Below, piece by piece: positions 9,826-17,731 of a stretch of 24,978 bases of DNA. The stretch's first letter is position 1. Each line of letters begins with the position of its first letter. This stretch comes from a virus, in the IMG/VR virus record IMGVR_UViG_3300038461_000309, positions 1-24,978 of that record. One strand, given 5' to 3'. The notes under the pieces were generated by a model. It did not search any database and had not been told where the DNA came from. It saw nothing but the letters and a program-made list of their open reading frames with translations. Made by a program: the position numbers and the translations under genes.

Positions 9826-10401
9826 TTATTTAGGCACTTCATCAATACTAGCTTCAACTACCTTAGTTAACTTTATATCAGGGATCTCATCCTCTTTAGT
9901 CTTCTCTGGGGTGGCCCCTAAATTCTTTTCAAGCTCAGCTTCCTTTTTATTCTTTTCTTCAAGATCTTTATCTCTTTGTTCTGGAGTCTTAAACCAATCA
10001 TATTTCATTTCTTTTTTAAGTGCCTCCTCTGACTGCTCCCTTATATCAACGTAGACATCAAAAAGATCAGTAGTAACTTGAGCAGGTAAGTCACCCAATA
10101 ATTCTTTTACTGCTATAGCTTTGTCTTTTTCGACTTCAGTTCCGTTGTCTCCAGGAATCTTTACAGTTTTTCCTAAAACTTCGTCGTTAATGGATATCAT
10201 AGCTTCTGAAACAATTGCCCTTCTAAGTTCATTAAGATATTCCATAGACTCATTATTGGTTATAGTCTCTAAATAAGCATTAACTTTTTTCTCCTGACCC
10301 ATACTAAGAACGGCCAACCCGTACTTAATACCATTGATAGTAGCAAATTTTTTGAACTTAAATGATTCCTTGACTGAAGAAAAAACATCCTTCGAAGACA
10401 T
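9826..10401 (-). CDS. Putative tail assembly chaperone
   Basis: 191 residues immediately after the tube gene and upstream of the tape measure, the standard place for the short tail chaperone that coats the tape measure before the tube polymerises. The N-terminal 120 residues are compact and mixed alpha/beta (FKKFATINGIKYGLAVLSMG at about 17-36). The C-terminal 60 residues are very rich in Glu/Lys/Asp and probably disordered, a common feature of these chaperones. A strong Shine-Dalgarno (AAAGGAG) overlaps the six-copy AT-rich promoter-like motif, so expression may be set separately from the tube gene upstream. No enzymatic motif is seen. Assignment rests on position, size and composition. Confidence 0.55.
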   Translation of the reverse strand: MSSKDVFSSVKESFKFKKFATINGIKYGLAVLSMGQEKKVNAYLETITNNESMEYLNELRRAIVSEAMISINDEVLGKTVKIPGDNGTEVEKDKAIAVKELLGDLPAQVTTDLFDVYVDIREQSEEALKKEMKYDWFKTPEQRDKDLEEKNKKEAELEKNLGATPEKTKEDEIPDIKLTKVVEASIDEVPK

Positions 10402-10410
10402 AAAGACTCC

Positions 10411-10430
10411 TTTTATATGATATTTAAATA
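10411..10430 (-). promoter_or_regulatory. AT-rich promoter-like motif before the chaperone gene
   Basis: TATTTAAATATCATATAAAA. Its 3' end runs directly into the AAAGGAG ribosome site of the chaperone gene. That leaves almost no leader if transcription starts just downstream, which is the one copy that argues against a simple -10 role. Confidence 0.5.
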
Positions 10431-10460
10431 AGAAGATTATTAAAGATACAAAAATTAAGC

Positions 10461-10559
10461 GGGGAATATTCGTAGAATAAAGATTGAGGATCTTATCTGT
10501 TATTATTTAAAATGAATATGGATATAATATATTATATGAATCTTTATGGGAATATCCCC
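10461..10559 (-). other. Nested folded element between tube and chaperone genes
   Basis: In the 194-nt gap, GGGGATATTC (10550-10559) can pair with GAATATTCCCC (10461-10471) with one bulge. Inside it TAAAGATT pairs with AATCTTTA (10539-10546 with 10478-10485). Between these is a 16-bp AT-only palindrome (10522-10537). It could be an mRNA stabiliser, a processing site or a weak terminator. There is no T run. Confidence 0.5.
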
Positions 10560-10595
10560 AATTATCTCAATACATATACTAAAACAAACTCAACC

Positions 10596-11309
10596 CTATA
10601 CAGCCTTAACCTGCTGTACAAACTTAGATATAGCATCAGAAGAGAACACATCCGTTGAACTATCCGTAGGAGGTGTAAGCTCTACTGCGACGATATCTGT
10701 AACATTAACCGTTACATCTTCTTGAACAAGAGCTGTATCAGATGCGAACGTCGAACTCCAATCAGACATCCAGCAAGCTTCATAAAGAGTAATAAGGGCT
10801 TGTAGGGCTGTTGGTGTCGTACCGCCAGGAAGAAGCGAGCTGATACCATTTACACTATTCTCATCGGTATAAGGAGTGGCAACTCCTGAACCTGTGAAAT
10901 CGGATCCATTAGAATATCTGGCAAGAGCACCAATAATAAGTTCTTGTCTGATATCAAAAGGATACTTATGGTGTCTCAAGGAACGACATATACCATCTAC
11001 ACCGCCTTTATAACCAAAAACCTGCATAATCATGGACAAATATTGTGCCGTTCTTGTAATAGCGATAGTCATAGGATCAGTCATACCTGGGACTAATTCC
11101 ATAACACGATCGCCATATCCTATCCCTCTGACAGGTTCAATTGTACGACCTTCAGTAGGGTTGAAGTTGGCAACAACACCTATTTGCTTCTGGTTTCCAC
11201 CCCAGGCAGGGACAGCATATATCCTATTCCTGGCGCTTACTACCGATAGAGTTTCTGGAGAAACTCCATACTGAGTCTGGGTGTATACACTTTCAGATGA
11301 TACTGGCAT
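10596..11309 (-). CDS. Tail tube protein (gp19-like)
   Basis: 237 residues. The middle of the protein (MTIAITRTAQYLSMIMQVFG at about 98-117, then LRHHKYPFDIRQELII near 131-146) is typical of T4 gp19-type tube subunits, where the tube monomer carries a conserved helix and a (W/Y)PFDI-type strand. Subunits would stack as hexameric rings to form the inner tube inside the sheath. The gene follows the sheath and a 388-aa gene, as expected for a contractile tail, and ends before the tape measure and chaperone genes. TAGGAGAT precedes the start; the stop is TAG. A folded non-coding element follows it. Confidence 0.87.
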   Translation of the reverse strand: MPVSSESVYTQTQYGVSPETLSVVSARNRIYAVPAWGGNQKQIGVVANFNPTEGRTIEPVRGIGYGDRVMELVPGMTDPMTIAITRTAQYLSMIMQVFGYKGGVDGICRSLRHHKYPFDIRQELIIGALARYSNGSDFTGSGVATPYTDENSVNGISSLLPGGTTPTALQALITLYEACWMSDWSSTFASDTALVQEDVTVNVTDIVAVELTPPTDSSTDVFSSDAISKFVQQVKAV

Positions 11310-11342
11310 TGTTATATCTCCTATCGTTATACAAAAAACGTA

Positions 11343-12509
11343 TTATTCAAATAATGCACTTAATTTCTTGACATCCTCATCGTTAGCATCTACTTCCTGC
11401 ATAACATTATCAAACTCGATACCTTCAGCTACAAGAGTATTGGCTTCAACTTCAGAAGTCTCTTCTTTTTTTACTTCAGGTCTTGACTTTTCTTTGAGTT
11501 CTTCTTTCTTTTTATCTTCCTGCATTTTAGCTATTTCTTTTGCAGGATCCTTTACTTTTCCAGCATCTTTAACTTCCTGGGGCTCAGCAGCTTTTGCATC
11601 AGGCGTCTCTTCTACAGCTGCACCAGCTTCTTTTCTTACAGGACCCTTTGACTTCTTAAACATATCAGAATCAAGCTTAACGCTAAGATTCGGAACCTGC
11701 TCTGGCTTTAATGCAGCACCAGTGTCTTCTTCTCTATTAACAGCTCCTTTTGTCTCTTGCTTCTTCTTAGCATCAGGCATCTGTTTAGGAGTCTGATGAC
11801 GCTTTGTATCACAGCAGATAGACTTTTCCATACCAAGGATATCACGGACTAAATTCTGAGCTACAAGGTCTGAAGCACTCTTTGTCCAAGCTTCTATATT
11901 TGCTTCTTTTTTATCCATACAAGCTTCCACTTCTTCAGATGCTTCTTCCATAATATCTTGATAAATACTTTTCATCTTTTCAGCAGGAATCTGATGCTTC
12001 TTAGCAATATCTGCAAGACCCTTTTCAGGAATCATCTTCGCTTTTGGTTGCCCACCAACATTATACGGTCTTTCACTCTGCGGAGTTCTCTGATGCATCA
12101 TTGGAGCAGCTTTCCCAATCCCAATGTCAAAATTTGCATCAACAGATTCTGAAGCTTCTACTTCTTCAGACGCTTCTTCCATAATATCCTGATAAATACT
12201 CTTCATCTTTTCCGCAGGGATTTGATGCTTCTTAGCAATATCTGAAAGGCCCTGTTCAGGAATCATCTTTGCTTTTGGGCCACCACCAATATTATGAGGT
12301 CTGTCACTTAAAGGAGTTCTTTGATGCATCATTGGGGCAGCTTTTCCAATCCCAATATCAAAATTTGCATTGATAACTTTGGCGAATTTTTCCTCAGGCA
12401 TCTCTCTAAGAGTATCCGCCATTGCCTTAAGATCTATCCCCATGTTACTATCACTTGCGAAAATTTTAGAATAGCCTTCGAATCTGTCTGCCAAAGCCAG
12501 CTTATTCAT
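11343..12509 (-). CDS. Protein with tandem 77-residue repeat, between sheath and tube genes
   Basis: 388 residues, not recognised. Residues about 48-119 and 125-196 are two near-identical copies of one module, each starting ANFDIGIGKAAPMMHQRTP and ending SIYQDIMEEASEEVEA. The module contains a Pro-rich basic loop and a helical tail (IAKKHQIPAEKMKSIYQDI). The second half is low in complexity and very rich in Lys, Glu, Ala and Pro, with a short CC near a KRHQTPKQMP segment that echoes the HQRTP of the repeats. It probably belongs to the virion or to tail assembly because it sits between sheath and tube. Candidate roles are a scaffold, decoration or packaged internal protein, but none is shown by sequence. 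A strong Shine-Dalgarno (GAGGAG) fixes the start. Confidence 0.8.
   Translation of the reverse strand: MNKLALADRFEGYSKIFASDSNMGIDLKAMADTLREMPEEKFAKVINANFDIGIGKAAPMMHQRTPLSDRPHNIGGGPKAKMIPEQGLSDIAKKHQIPAEKMKSIYQDIMEEASEEVEASESVDANFDIGIGKAAPMMHQRTPQSERPYNVGGQPKAKMIPEKGLADIAKKHQIPAEKMKSIYQDIMEEASEEVEACMDKKEANIEAWTKSASDLVAQNLVRDILGMEKSICCDTKRHQTPKQMPDAKKKQETKGAVNREEDTGAALKPEQVPNLSVKLDSDMFKKSKGPVRKEAGAAVEETPDAKAAEPQEVKDAGKVKDPAKEIAKMQEDKKKEELKEKSRPEVKKEETSEVEANTLVAEGIEFDNVMQEVDANDEDVKKLSALFE
11923..12139 (-). repeat. Tandem coding repeat, copy 2
   Basis: Second copy (in reading direction) of a duplicated segment of the 388-aa gene. The offset from copy 1 is 231 bp (77 codons). Over the 190 columns I aligned by eye (11950-12139 against 12181-12370), about 25 differ, roughly 87% identity. 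Many differences are synonymous, so the protein module has been held by selection since duplication. Confidence 0.9.
12154..12370 (-). repeat. Tandem coding repeat, copy 1
   Basis: First copy of the duplicated module, covering residues about 48-119 of the 388-aa protein. It is joined to copy 2 by a five-residue linker (SESVD). Confidence 0.9.
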
Positions 12510-12527
12510 TATTAACTCCTCGGTTTG

Positions 12528-12543
12528 TCTCCTTAATCGGAGA
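12528..12543 (-). other. Small hairpin just upstream of the 388-aa gene's ribosome site
   Basis: TCTCC/GGAGA with a GATTAA loop. It lies directly before the GAGGAG ribosome site and may influence translation or simply be chance. Confidence 0.35.
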
Positions 12544-12577
12544 ACTCATAGTTAAAAAATTATATTCCAAATTTGTA

Positions 12578-12610
12578 ATCCCACCTTCTCTTATTCAAAG
12601 AAAGTGGGAT
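12578..12610 (-). terminator. Hairpin after the sheath gene (weak terminator or mRNA-stabilising stem)
   Basis: ATCCCAC pairs with GTGGGAT, and the stem extends by seven more pairs, two of them G-U on the minus strand (A-C on the plus strand), to a loop of about 5 nt. It lies six bases after the sheath stop. No T run follows on the minus strand, so read-through to the next gene is likely. Confidence 0.6.
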
Positions 12611-12615
12611 ATTTT

Positions 12616-15525
12616 TTATACTGACTGCCTTAAGTTAAGTGTAACTATAATCCAGTTCAACGGAAATACTGGGCTATAGAAAGCTTCGACATCAACAGTT
12701 GAAGGATCATTAGCATCCTGATAAACATGGATACCCTTAAAATCTACAATAACCTTAGTATTCTTAAGAGTAGCAAAATAAGAATTAACTGAACTTGTAA
12801 TCTGAGGAATAACCGTTGGCAAATTCTTTTGACCAATATATTGGTTAAGATTACTTCTAATACCCTGCTGAACAAAATGTTTTACTTCAACAATTCGAGG
12901 ATCTCTTGTAAAAGCATTGCTCAAATCAGAGGTAAGATACATCTTTATTCTAATTGAATTGCCTACCTGATCTAATGTTGTGCATCCAGCATTTGCCACT
13001 AGAGCCGCAGTAACTTCATCCAACCTACGATATAACCTATCAAAACCAACAATAGTTTTGTTAGTAAGCGGTGTAGCTATATCGTACGCCGGTGAAACAT
13101 CTAATCCCGCCATAGCAACTGCTATGAAAGACCCATCCACAAGATATTGTACTTCTGCTCCAAAAGCATCTGTAATACTTATAACAGCAGCTTCTGGATA
13201 AACTGGGGTCACTTTTTCAGTAGCAAGACCTTTACATTTAGCTATAGCAGCATCAGGAGTAGTACCAAAAGGAAAACCAATGATACTTGTTCTTTCATTA
13301 CGGTATGTTATGCTACTCTGAATAGCATTACTTGATTTCAAGTATGCTATTACATCAGCATTCGTTGTCATAGGCTGAATCAACGAAGGTCTTGTTCCGT
13401 TAGGAAGAGGAGTAGCGAAAGCATCTATACCATCGATATAAGACTGTACTGAAGCATCCGGAAGACCGGGTTCTTTTAGGATCTGCTGGATAGCTACTGC
13501 TCTAGCACCATTTAAGAAAGCAAGATTAGCTCCTACTACAATTTTGTTGGTAATATCCAAAGGACCGAAATCCCTATAAACATCACGCATTGCAACATAA
13601 TACTTTGTTGAATAATCAATCTTGTCCTTATCAAATGTGACATAATAATTATCCCCAACAGAGGGCTCATTTCCACTCTTATTAAAAGTATTAAGGATAA
13701 CAGTATCACCCGTACTATCAAAAAGTCCACCAGAAGTTGATGCAACCGTAAGATTAATTCCAGGGACTACTTTTACAATACTAGCGCTTGCTGAGATCCA
13801 AGCTTTGCTTATTGTAGGATTTAAAGGATTTCCAACATCATAAATAACAGTGTTACCTAAAACAGGGGCAAAAGCGATATTAGCAAAGGTTACTCTGAAT
13901 CCGGTAATACTATCTATATAGGTTTGCCCTTGATAACCTGTATTAACAAGCCCCGTACCTGTTTTTCCAGTGGATGTAACTGTAAATCCACCGGTGCCAT
14001 TAAAAGTAACAGTAACCGTTTCAACTACTGCTTTTAACGGATTAACCTCAACAGTTGAGGTTAATCCGTTAAAATTTGATATACCTGAACCTGCATAAAC
14101 TGGGGCTATTGTTCCTCCAGCAGCAAGAGTCACATCTAATGCCGTACCACTATGTTGAGAAGTTACTAAATATTTCCCAACACCAGGTCCGCCTTGAACT
14201 TCGTTAGTAAGAGTCCAAGTATCATCCAAAATATTACTCTCATAATATGTTACAAAAACGAGCTCACCTGCGGTCTGAACTGGGGGTACCTCAAGAGTAA
14301 TAACATTTCCATTTATCTCTGTAACAACAACAGGGCCGCTAGTATAAGCTGTTGGCCAATCCGTACCTACATAAGCTATTATGTTAGAGGGATCCTCAGT
14401 GGCTTCGCCAACACCTGTACCATCAACTGGGTAAGATGATAAGATATAATTTTTGTCCGTATCTGACCCTAGCACAGAAGGGGTAGCTTGTACACCAAAA
14501 ACTCGAGTATCTGTTAAGGATGCTACAACATTACTTACGAAAGGAGTAGACCCTGAAGTATAAATACCTTGAGCGAGCTGATAAGAAGTTCCCCAATGTA
14601 ATTTATTCTCTCCGGCTAGAACACAATCCTGACCTATTGAAAAATCGGATGTATCTGAACTTAAACCTACTTTAATAAGATCAATGACGTGGGCAGCTGG
14701 AAGGATATCATATGTATCTTGCCATAAATTCGTAAAATAAGAAATTGTTACATTAGCTCCACCTACTGGTATTGAATCTAAAATTAAAGTTCCATGAGAT
14801 CCATCAAGATGGTCTATGGTAGCAATGATACTATCTACAGTAACCTGTATAACTGGTACTGTCTTTAAATATTCTTTACCGGGGACTAATGGATTTGGAT
14901 TATAAAGAATTTCAATTGAAGAACCTATGTCAGAATCTGTGGCTGACTGCCCCCTATTATTACCTTTTACAATTCTGGCATTACGTACTTTAAAAATGTT
15001 TGTAAGACCATCAGCCTGAAAAGAGAGATCCTCGTTTTCAATATAGGTATCTCTTCTTTTGAAATAATAATTTGCATAAACAGCGGAAGTCTCTAAAGGT
15101 ATATCCACTAAAGTGACTACACCTGTAAGACCATTAACAGCATTAACGGCTACGGGGACATCATCAACGGTAACTATTACATTTGCTGGGAGAGTTGCTA
15201 CTGTTCCTTTACCGTCACCAACTACTATAGGGAAATTAGCTACTCTAAATGTATTCGTGGTACCCTGTGCGCCACCTATCCAACCTGGACCTGGATCTGT
15301 ATCTAAAACTGCGACACCGGTTACAAGCTCTTCTAAAATAAGATTATCAGCAATAGCTGATGAGCCTCTAATCATACCAAAATTAGAAACTCTTACTTGT
15401 TCGTACCCAACTCCAATAATACCAGGGTATCTAATATCCCCGGCTGCTGACGCTCCTGCTGATTCTGTAAATGTCTGGGCGAACACGCCAGGAAATACAA
15501 AGGTTTCTAAAGGTCCTATAGCCAT
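12616..15525 (-). CDS. Tail sheath protein (large, with inserted beta modules)
   Basis: 969 residues. The N-terminus (FVFPGVFAQTF, then PGIIGVG at 34-40) and the last 200 residues (FDRLYRRLDEV, then RIVEVKHFVQQGIRSNLNQY, YFATLKNTKVIVDFKGIHVY and the terminal strand LNWIIVTLNLRQS) match contractile tail sheath proteins. The conserved C-terminal core polymerises around the tube and drives contraction. At 969 residues it is much longer than T4 gp18 (659). The extra length lies mainly at about 90-560, where at least three related beta modules appear (about 91-160, 175-273, 396-437). They should decorate the outside of the sheath. A perfect 43-nt palindrome lies within the codons for residues 484-498. 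The start has AAAGGAG and an upstream promoter-like motif. Confidence 0.9.
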   Translation of the reverse strand: MAIGPLETFVFPGVFAQTFTESAGASAAGDIRYPGIIGVGYEQVRVSNFGMIRGSSAIADNLILEELVTGVAVLDTDPGPGWIGGAQGTTNTFRVANFPIVVGDGKGTVATLPANVIVTVDDVPVAVNAVNGLTGVVTLVDIPLETSAVYANYYFKRRDTYIENEDLSFQADGLTNIFKVRNARIVKGNNRGQSATDSDIGSSIEILYNPNPLVPGKEYLKTVPVIQVTVDSIIATIDHLDGSHGTLILDSIPVGGANVTISYFTNLWQDTYDILPAAHVIDLIKVGLSSDTSDFSIGQDCVLAGENKLHWGTSYQLAQGIYTSGSTPFVSNVVASLTDTRVFGVQATPSVLGSDTDKNYILSSYPVDGTGVGEATEDPSNIIAYVGTDWPTAYTSGPVVVTEINGNVITLEVPPVQTAGELVFVTYYESNILDDTWTLTNEVQGGPGVGKYLVTSQHSGTALDVTLAAGGTIAPVYAGSGISNFNGLTSTVEVNPLKAVVETVTVTFNGTGGFTVTSTGKTGTGLVNTGYQGQTYIDSITGFRVTFANIAFAPVLGNTVIYDVGNPLNPTISKAWISASASIVKVVPGINLTVASTSGGLFDSTGDTVILNTFNKSGNEPSVGDNYYVTFDKDKIDYSTKYYVAMRDVYRDFGPLDITNKIVVGANLAFLNGARAVAIQQILKEPGLPDASVQSYIDGIDAFATPLPNGTRPSLIQPMTTNADVIAYLKSSNAIQSSITYRNERTSIIGFPFGTTPDAAIAKCKGLATEKVTPVYPEAAVISITDAFGAEVQYLVDGSFIAVAMAGLDVSPAYDIATPLTNKTIVGFDRLYRRLDEVTAALVANAGCTTLDQVGNSIRIKMYLTSDLSNAFTRDPRIVEVKHFVQQGIRSNLNQYIGQKNLPTVIPQITSSVNSYFATLKNTKVIVDFKGIHVYQDANDPSTVDVEAFYSPVFPLNWIIVTLNLRQSV
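14032..14074. repeat. Perfect 21-bp inverted repeat with 1-nt centre inside the sheath gene
   Basis: The arms 14032-14052 and 14054-14074 are exact reverse complements, separated only by the A at 14053. The segment stays in frame in the sheath gene, within the codons for residues 484-498 (NFNGLTSTVEVNPLK). Such a long, nearly centre-less palindrome could extrude as a cruciform or fold as a very stable mRNA hairpin. Confidence 0.95.
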
Positions 15526-15570
15526 TTAATTTCTCCTTTATTTTCAAAACTTATTATATTTCAAATTATT

Positions 15571-15590
15571 TTTTTATATGGATTTTATAG
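15571..15590 (-). promoter_or_regulatory. AT-rich promoter-like motif before the sheath gene
   Basis: CTATAAAATCCATATAAAAA lies 45 nt upstream of the sheath ATG. A related CATATAAGATCC sits just upstream on the same strand (about 15595-15606). Confidence 0.55.
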
Positions 15591-15659
15591 GCTAAGGATC
15601 TTATATGGTTCTGTTATCTTATCTTGATTTAATTATTAATAGCTTATTACACTTTACCT

Positions 15660-16133
15660 TTATTTTATTTCCATAACAACTGGCGTTTTGTTTCCATCTT
15701 TACCAGTATCTGTTATTTGCTTCTTATATTCCTGGGTATATTTTTTTCTGAAACTTTGTTCTTTCTTTGTTCCTAAGTGCTCAAATGGATGAACTTTTCC
15801 ATCGGGACCTTTATTATCTATAAGTACTTCTTTTAGCTCTTTACCTTCTTGCCTCTGTTTTCTTCTCTCATCATAGTGCTTCTTCCACTTTTCGTCATAA
15901 CTTTCCCATCTTTTTTCTGCTGCAGCCCCTACAGCTTTATCTATCTCTTTAGGGCTATAAACCGTATCTACCCTTGGGTTAATAGTTGTACTTATTCCAA
16001 AGGATGATACTTTTCTTTCTATAGTATCTTTTGAACAAGAAGGACAAACTCTTTTATTATCCTTATCTTCAAAAGAACTCAACTCTTCGAACTCTCTCCC
16101 ACAATCAACACACCGGTACTCATATAAAGGCAT
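15660..16133 (-). CDS. FmdB-family zinc-ribbon protein
   Basis: 157 residues. It begins MPLYEYRCVDCG with C8/C11 and a second pair at C30/C33 (RVCPSC), the full signature of the FmdB/CxxC-CxxC zinc ribbon. Ordinary bacterial FmdB proteins are about 60-110 residues. Here the ribbon is followed by about 95 residues that are basic and helical (KRWESYDEKWKKHYDERRKQ at about 75-94) with no recognised domain. The family is often labelled a putative regulator, but its biochemical role is poorly defined. In this position, between a neck-like gene and the sheath, it could be a structural or assembly factor, or a small nucleic-acid-binding regulator. AGGAGG gives a near-perfect ribosome site. Confidence 0.8.
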   Translation of the reverse strand: MPLYEYRCVDCGREFEELSSFEDKDNKRVCPSCSKDTIERKVSSFGISTTINPRVDTVYSPKEIDKAVGAAAEKRWESYDEKWKKHYDERRKQRQEGKELKEVLIDNKGPDGKVHPFEHLGTKKEQSFRKKYTQEYKKQITDTGKDGNKTPVVMEIK

Positions 16134-16147
16134 TTGAAACCTCCTAT

Positions 16148-16166
16148 TTTATATTATTTAAAATAT
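16148..16166 (-). promoter_or_regulatory. AT-rich promoter-like motif before the FmdB-like gene
   Basis: TATTTTAAATAATATAAAA ends about 14 nt before the start codon, next to AGGAGG. The spacing between halves is one base shorter than in most copies. Confidence 0.5.
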
Positions 16167-16214
16167 GTATATGTAAAAATGAAAAAATATTAATAGAGTA
16201 TTCGCCTTAAATCT

Positions 16215-17678
16215 TTAGTAGTAACGAACATATCCTACTTCAGGATATTTAACTTCAAAGGGCTTTGAATTAGGGACAACAGACATCTCTAATATTTTTC
16301 CTTGATTATTAACAACATAGTCTACAGTCTTAACAAATGGATACAGCATCATATCATAATCCATTATCTCAGTAAGGTATGGCTCAAATCTCTTCCATTC
16401 GCTTATTAATGTTAAAGAAACTGAATTTCTATAATATTGATCTCCAGTATTCTCATCATACACATCTTCTATTTCACCACCTGGCTCAAGGGACTCCATA
16501 GTAAGACCTTCCATAATGAGCCTTACTCTTTTCCTACTCCACATATCATTTACTATCCAATCAGTAAGATCAGGAAGTTGTACAGGATCTCTACATATAA
16601 CTTCTATATCAAAATTCATCATCCAGTGACCACTATAAACTCGTGCTGCTTGCTCCCTTTTAGGATAAACAATTATAACATTTTTATCGCCTACTATTCT
16701 TTCATTACTGAAACCAAGGATAACTCCAGGAAGAACAGTATTATTGTATATATATTCCTTTTTAGATAATTCAAAAGGACCTAACTCATCCCCGATCCAA
16801 CGATAATTAGCATACAAAGAGGTATCAACTGGTAAAGGGTGTAAAAAAGTTATAGTTCCATAGGTATCGATAGTATAGTCTGTACCTCTAACAAGATTTA
16901 TCCTATATTCGTAATCATTTTTACATCTTAAATATTTATTTTTAAGAGTATATAAGACATCAAAATTAGGAAGTAAACTATGATTTTCAGTCTGTGCGGT
17001 AAGTTCCGTTCCTGTAGTCCTGTTTATTAATTCCTCTTTTGTTACAACATACAACGGATCTATAACAAATTGATCGTCATTGATTATTTCGATATAGTAT
17101 CTACCGGGTGGAGTAAGATTGAGATACTCGTAGGAGATTAAAACTACAGACCCTACTGAGGGTGCTTGTTGGAGTATAATTATACCCTTTGTACCATTTA
17201 CGTATTCAGGAAAAGTAACATTCCCGTTTACAGTTACAGATACCTGAGCAAAATTATGTGCTGTCTTGGAATTAAAAGTACCTGCTACTATCGGTTTATG
17301 CTGTACTGTAAAAACTCTATTTGTCCCAAAGTTAGTATCACCACTTAATTGGGAGGAGACATCCTCATTAAGCTGAAATTTGGTTAGGTTAGTTTGATCT
17401 TCCCAAACCCATTTTAAAATTCTGCCTTCTTTATCTTTTGCACTGGCTAAAGCTACGTGGCTACTAAGCTCTGCAGCATAATCGTCTGGGGACAGTCTTT
17501 GCCTCGTGGACGAGCTGTTACGCAGAACAATTCCCATTTGGGGTCGTTCAGAATATGGAAATTTATGATAAGCTTTTACTCTATCACGAAAATTTGAGTT
17601 TTGTTGCAAACTATCGGTAAGCTCGTCAAAAACCCTTCTTTTAATTGTTCTGAGAAGCCTGCTATCCATGTAGTCCAT
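16215..17678 (-). CDS. Neck / tail-completion-like virion protein
   Basis: 487 residues, probably structural. Residues about 119-192 and 256-301 look like the beta modules found in the sheath: TNRVFTV, then a GxxxLxxxP turn and a VxxxYxY strand followed by PPGRYY; the second copy ends LYANYRWIGDELGPF. The region 353-435 (MMNFDIEVICRDPVQLPDLTD, then IVNDMWSRKRVRL and SVSLTLISEWKRFEPY) resembles tail terminator or completion proteins that cap the tail and join it to the neck. That fits its place just upstream of the sheath gene. An AGGAGAT site supports the ATG at 17678. The name is an inference; a sheath-associated decoration protein is the main alternative. Confidence 0.6.
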   Translation of the reverse strand: MDYMDSRLLRTIKRRVFDELTDSLQQNSNFRDRVKAYHKFPYSERPQMGIVLRNSSSTRQRLSPDDYAAELSSHVALASAKDKEGRILKWVWEDQTNLTKFQLNEDVSSQLSGDTNFGTNRVFTVQHKPIVAGTFNSKTAHNFAQVSVTVNGNVTFPEYVNGTKGIIILQQAPSVGSVVLISYEYLNLTPPGRYYIEIINDDQFVIDPLYVVTKEELINRTTGTELTAQTENHSLLPNFDVLYTLKNKYLRCKNDYEYRINLVRGTDYTIDTYGTITFLHPLPVDTSLYANYRWIGDELGPFELSKKEYIYNNTVLPGVILGFSNERIVGDKNVIIVYPKREQAARVYSGHWMMNFDIEVICRDPVQLPDLTDWIVNDMWSRKRVRLIMEGLTMESLEPGGEIEDVYDENTGDQYYRNSVSLTLISEWKRFEPYLTEIMDYDMMLYPFVKTVDYVVNNQGKILEMSVVPNSKPFEVKYPEVGYVRYY

Positions 17679-17696
17679 TATGATTATCTCCTATAG

Positions 17697-17706
17697 ATCC
17701 TTTTAT
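17697..17706 (-). promoter_or_regulatory. Weak copy of the AT-rich promoter-like motif
   Basis: CTATAAAAGG lies just downstream of the terminator and about 18 nt before the start of the 487-aa gene. It resembles the ATATAAAA core of the six better copies but lacks the upstream TTTAAAT half. It is plausible because a promoter is needed after the terminator. Confidence 0.4.
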
Positions 17707-17731
17707 AGGGGGATAACATGAATAGATAATT

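Noticed and set aside
9821-9840. Possible -1 programmed frameshift joining the two chaperone-position genes
   Set aside because: The downstream frame is open for only two codons before its own ATG, with a TAA just upstream in that frame, and the CCTAAATAAAC stretch is not a good slippery heptamer. Separate initiation fits better.
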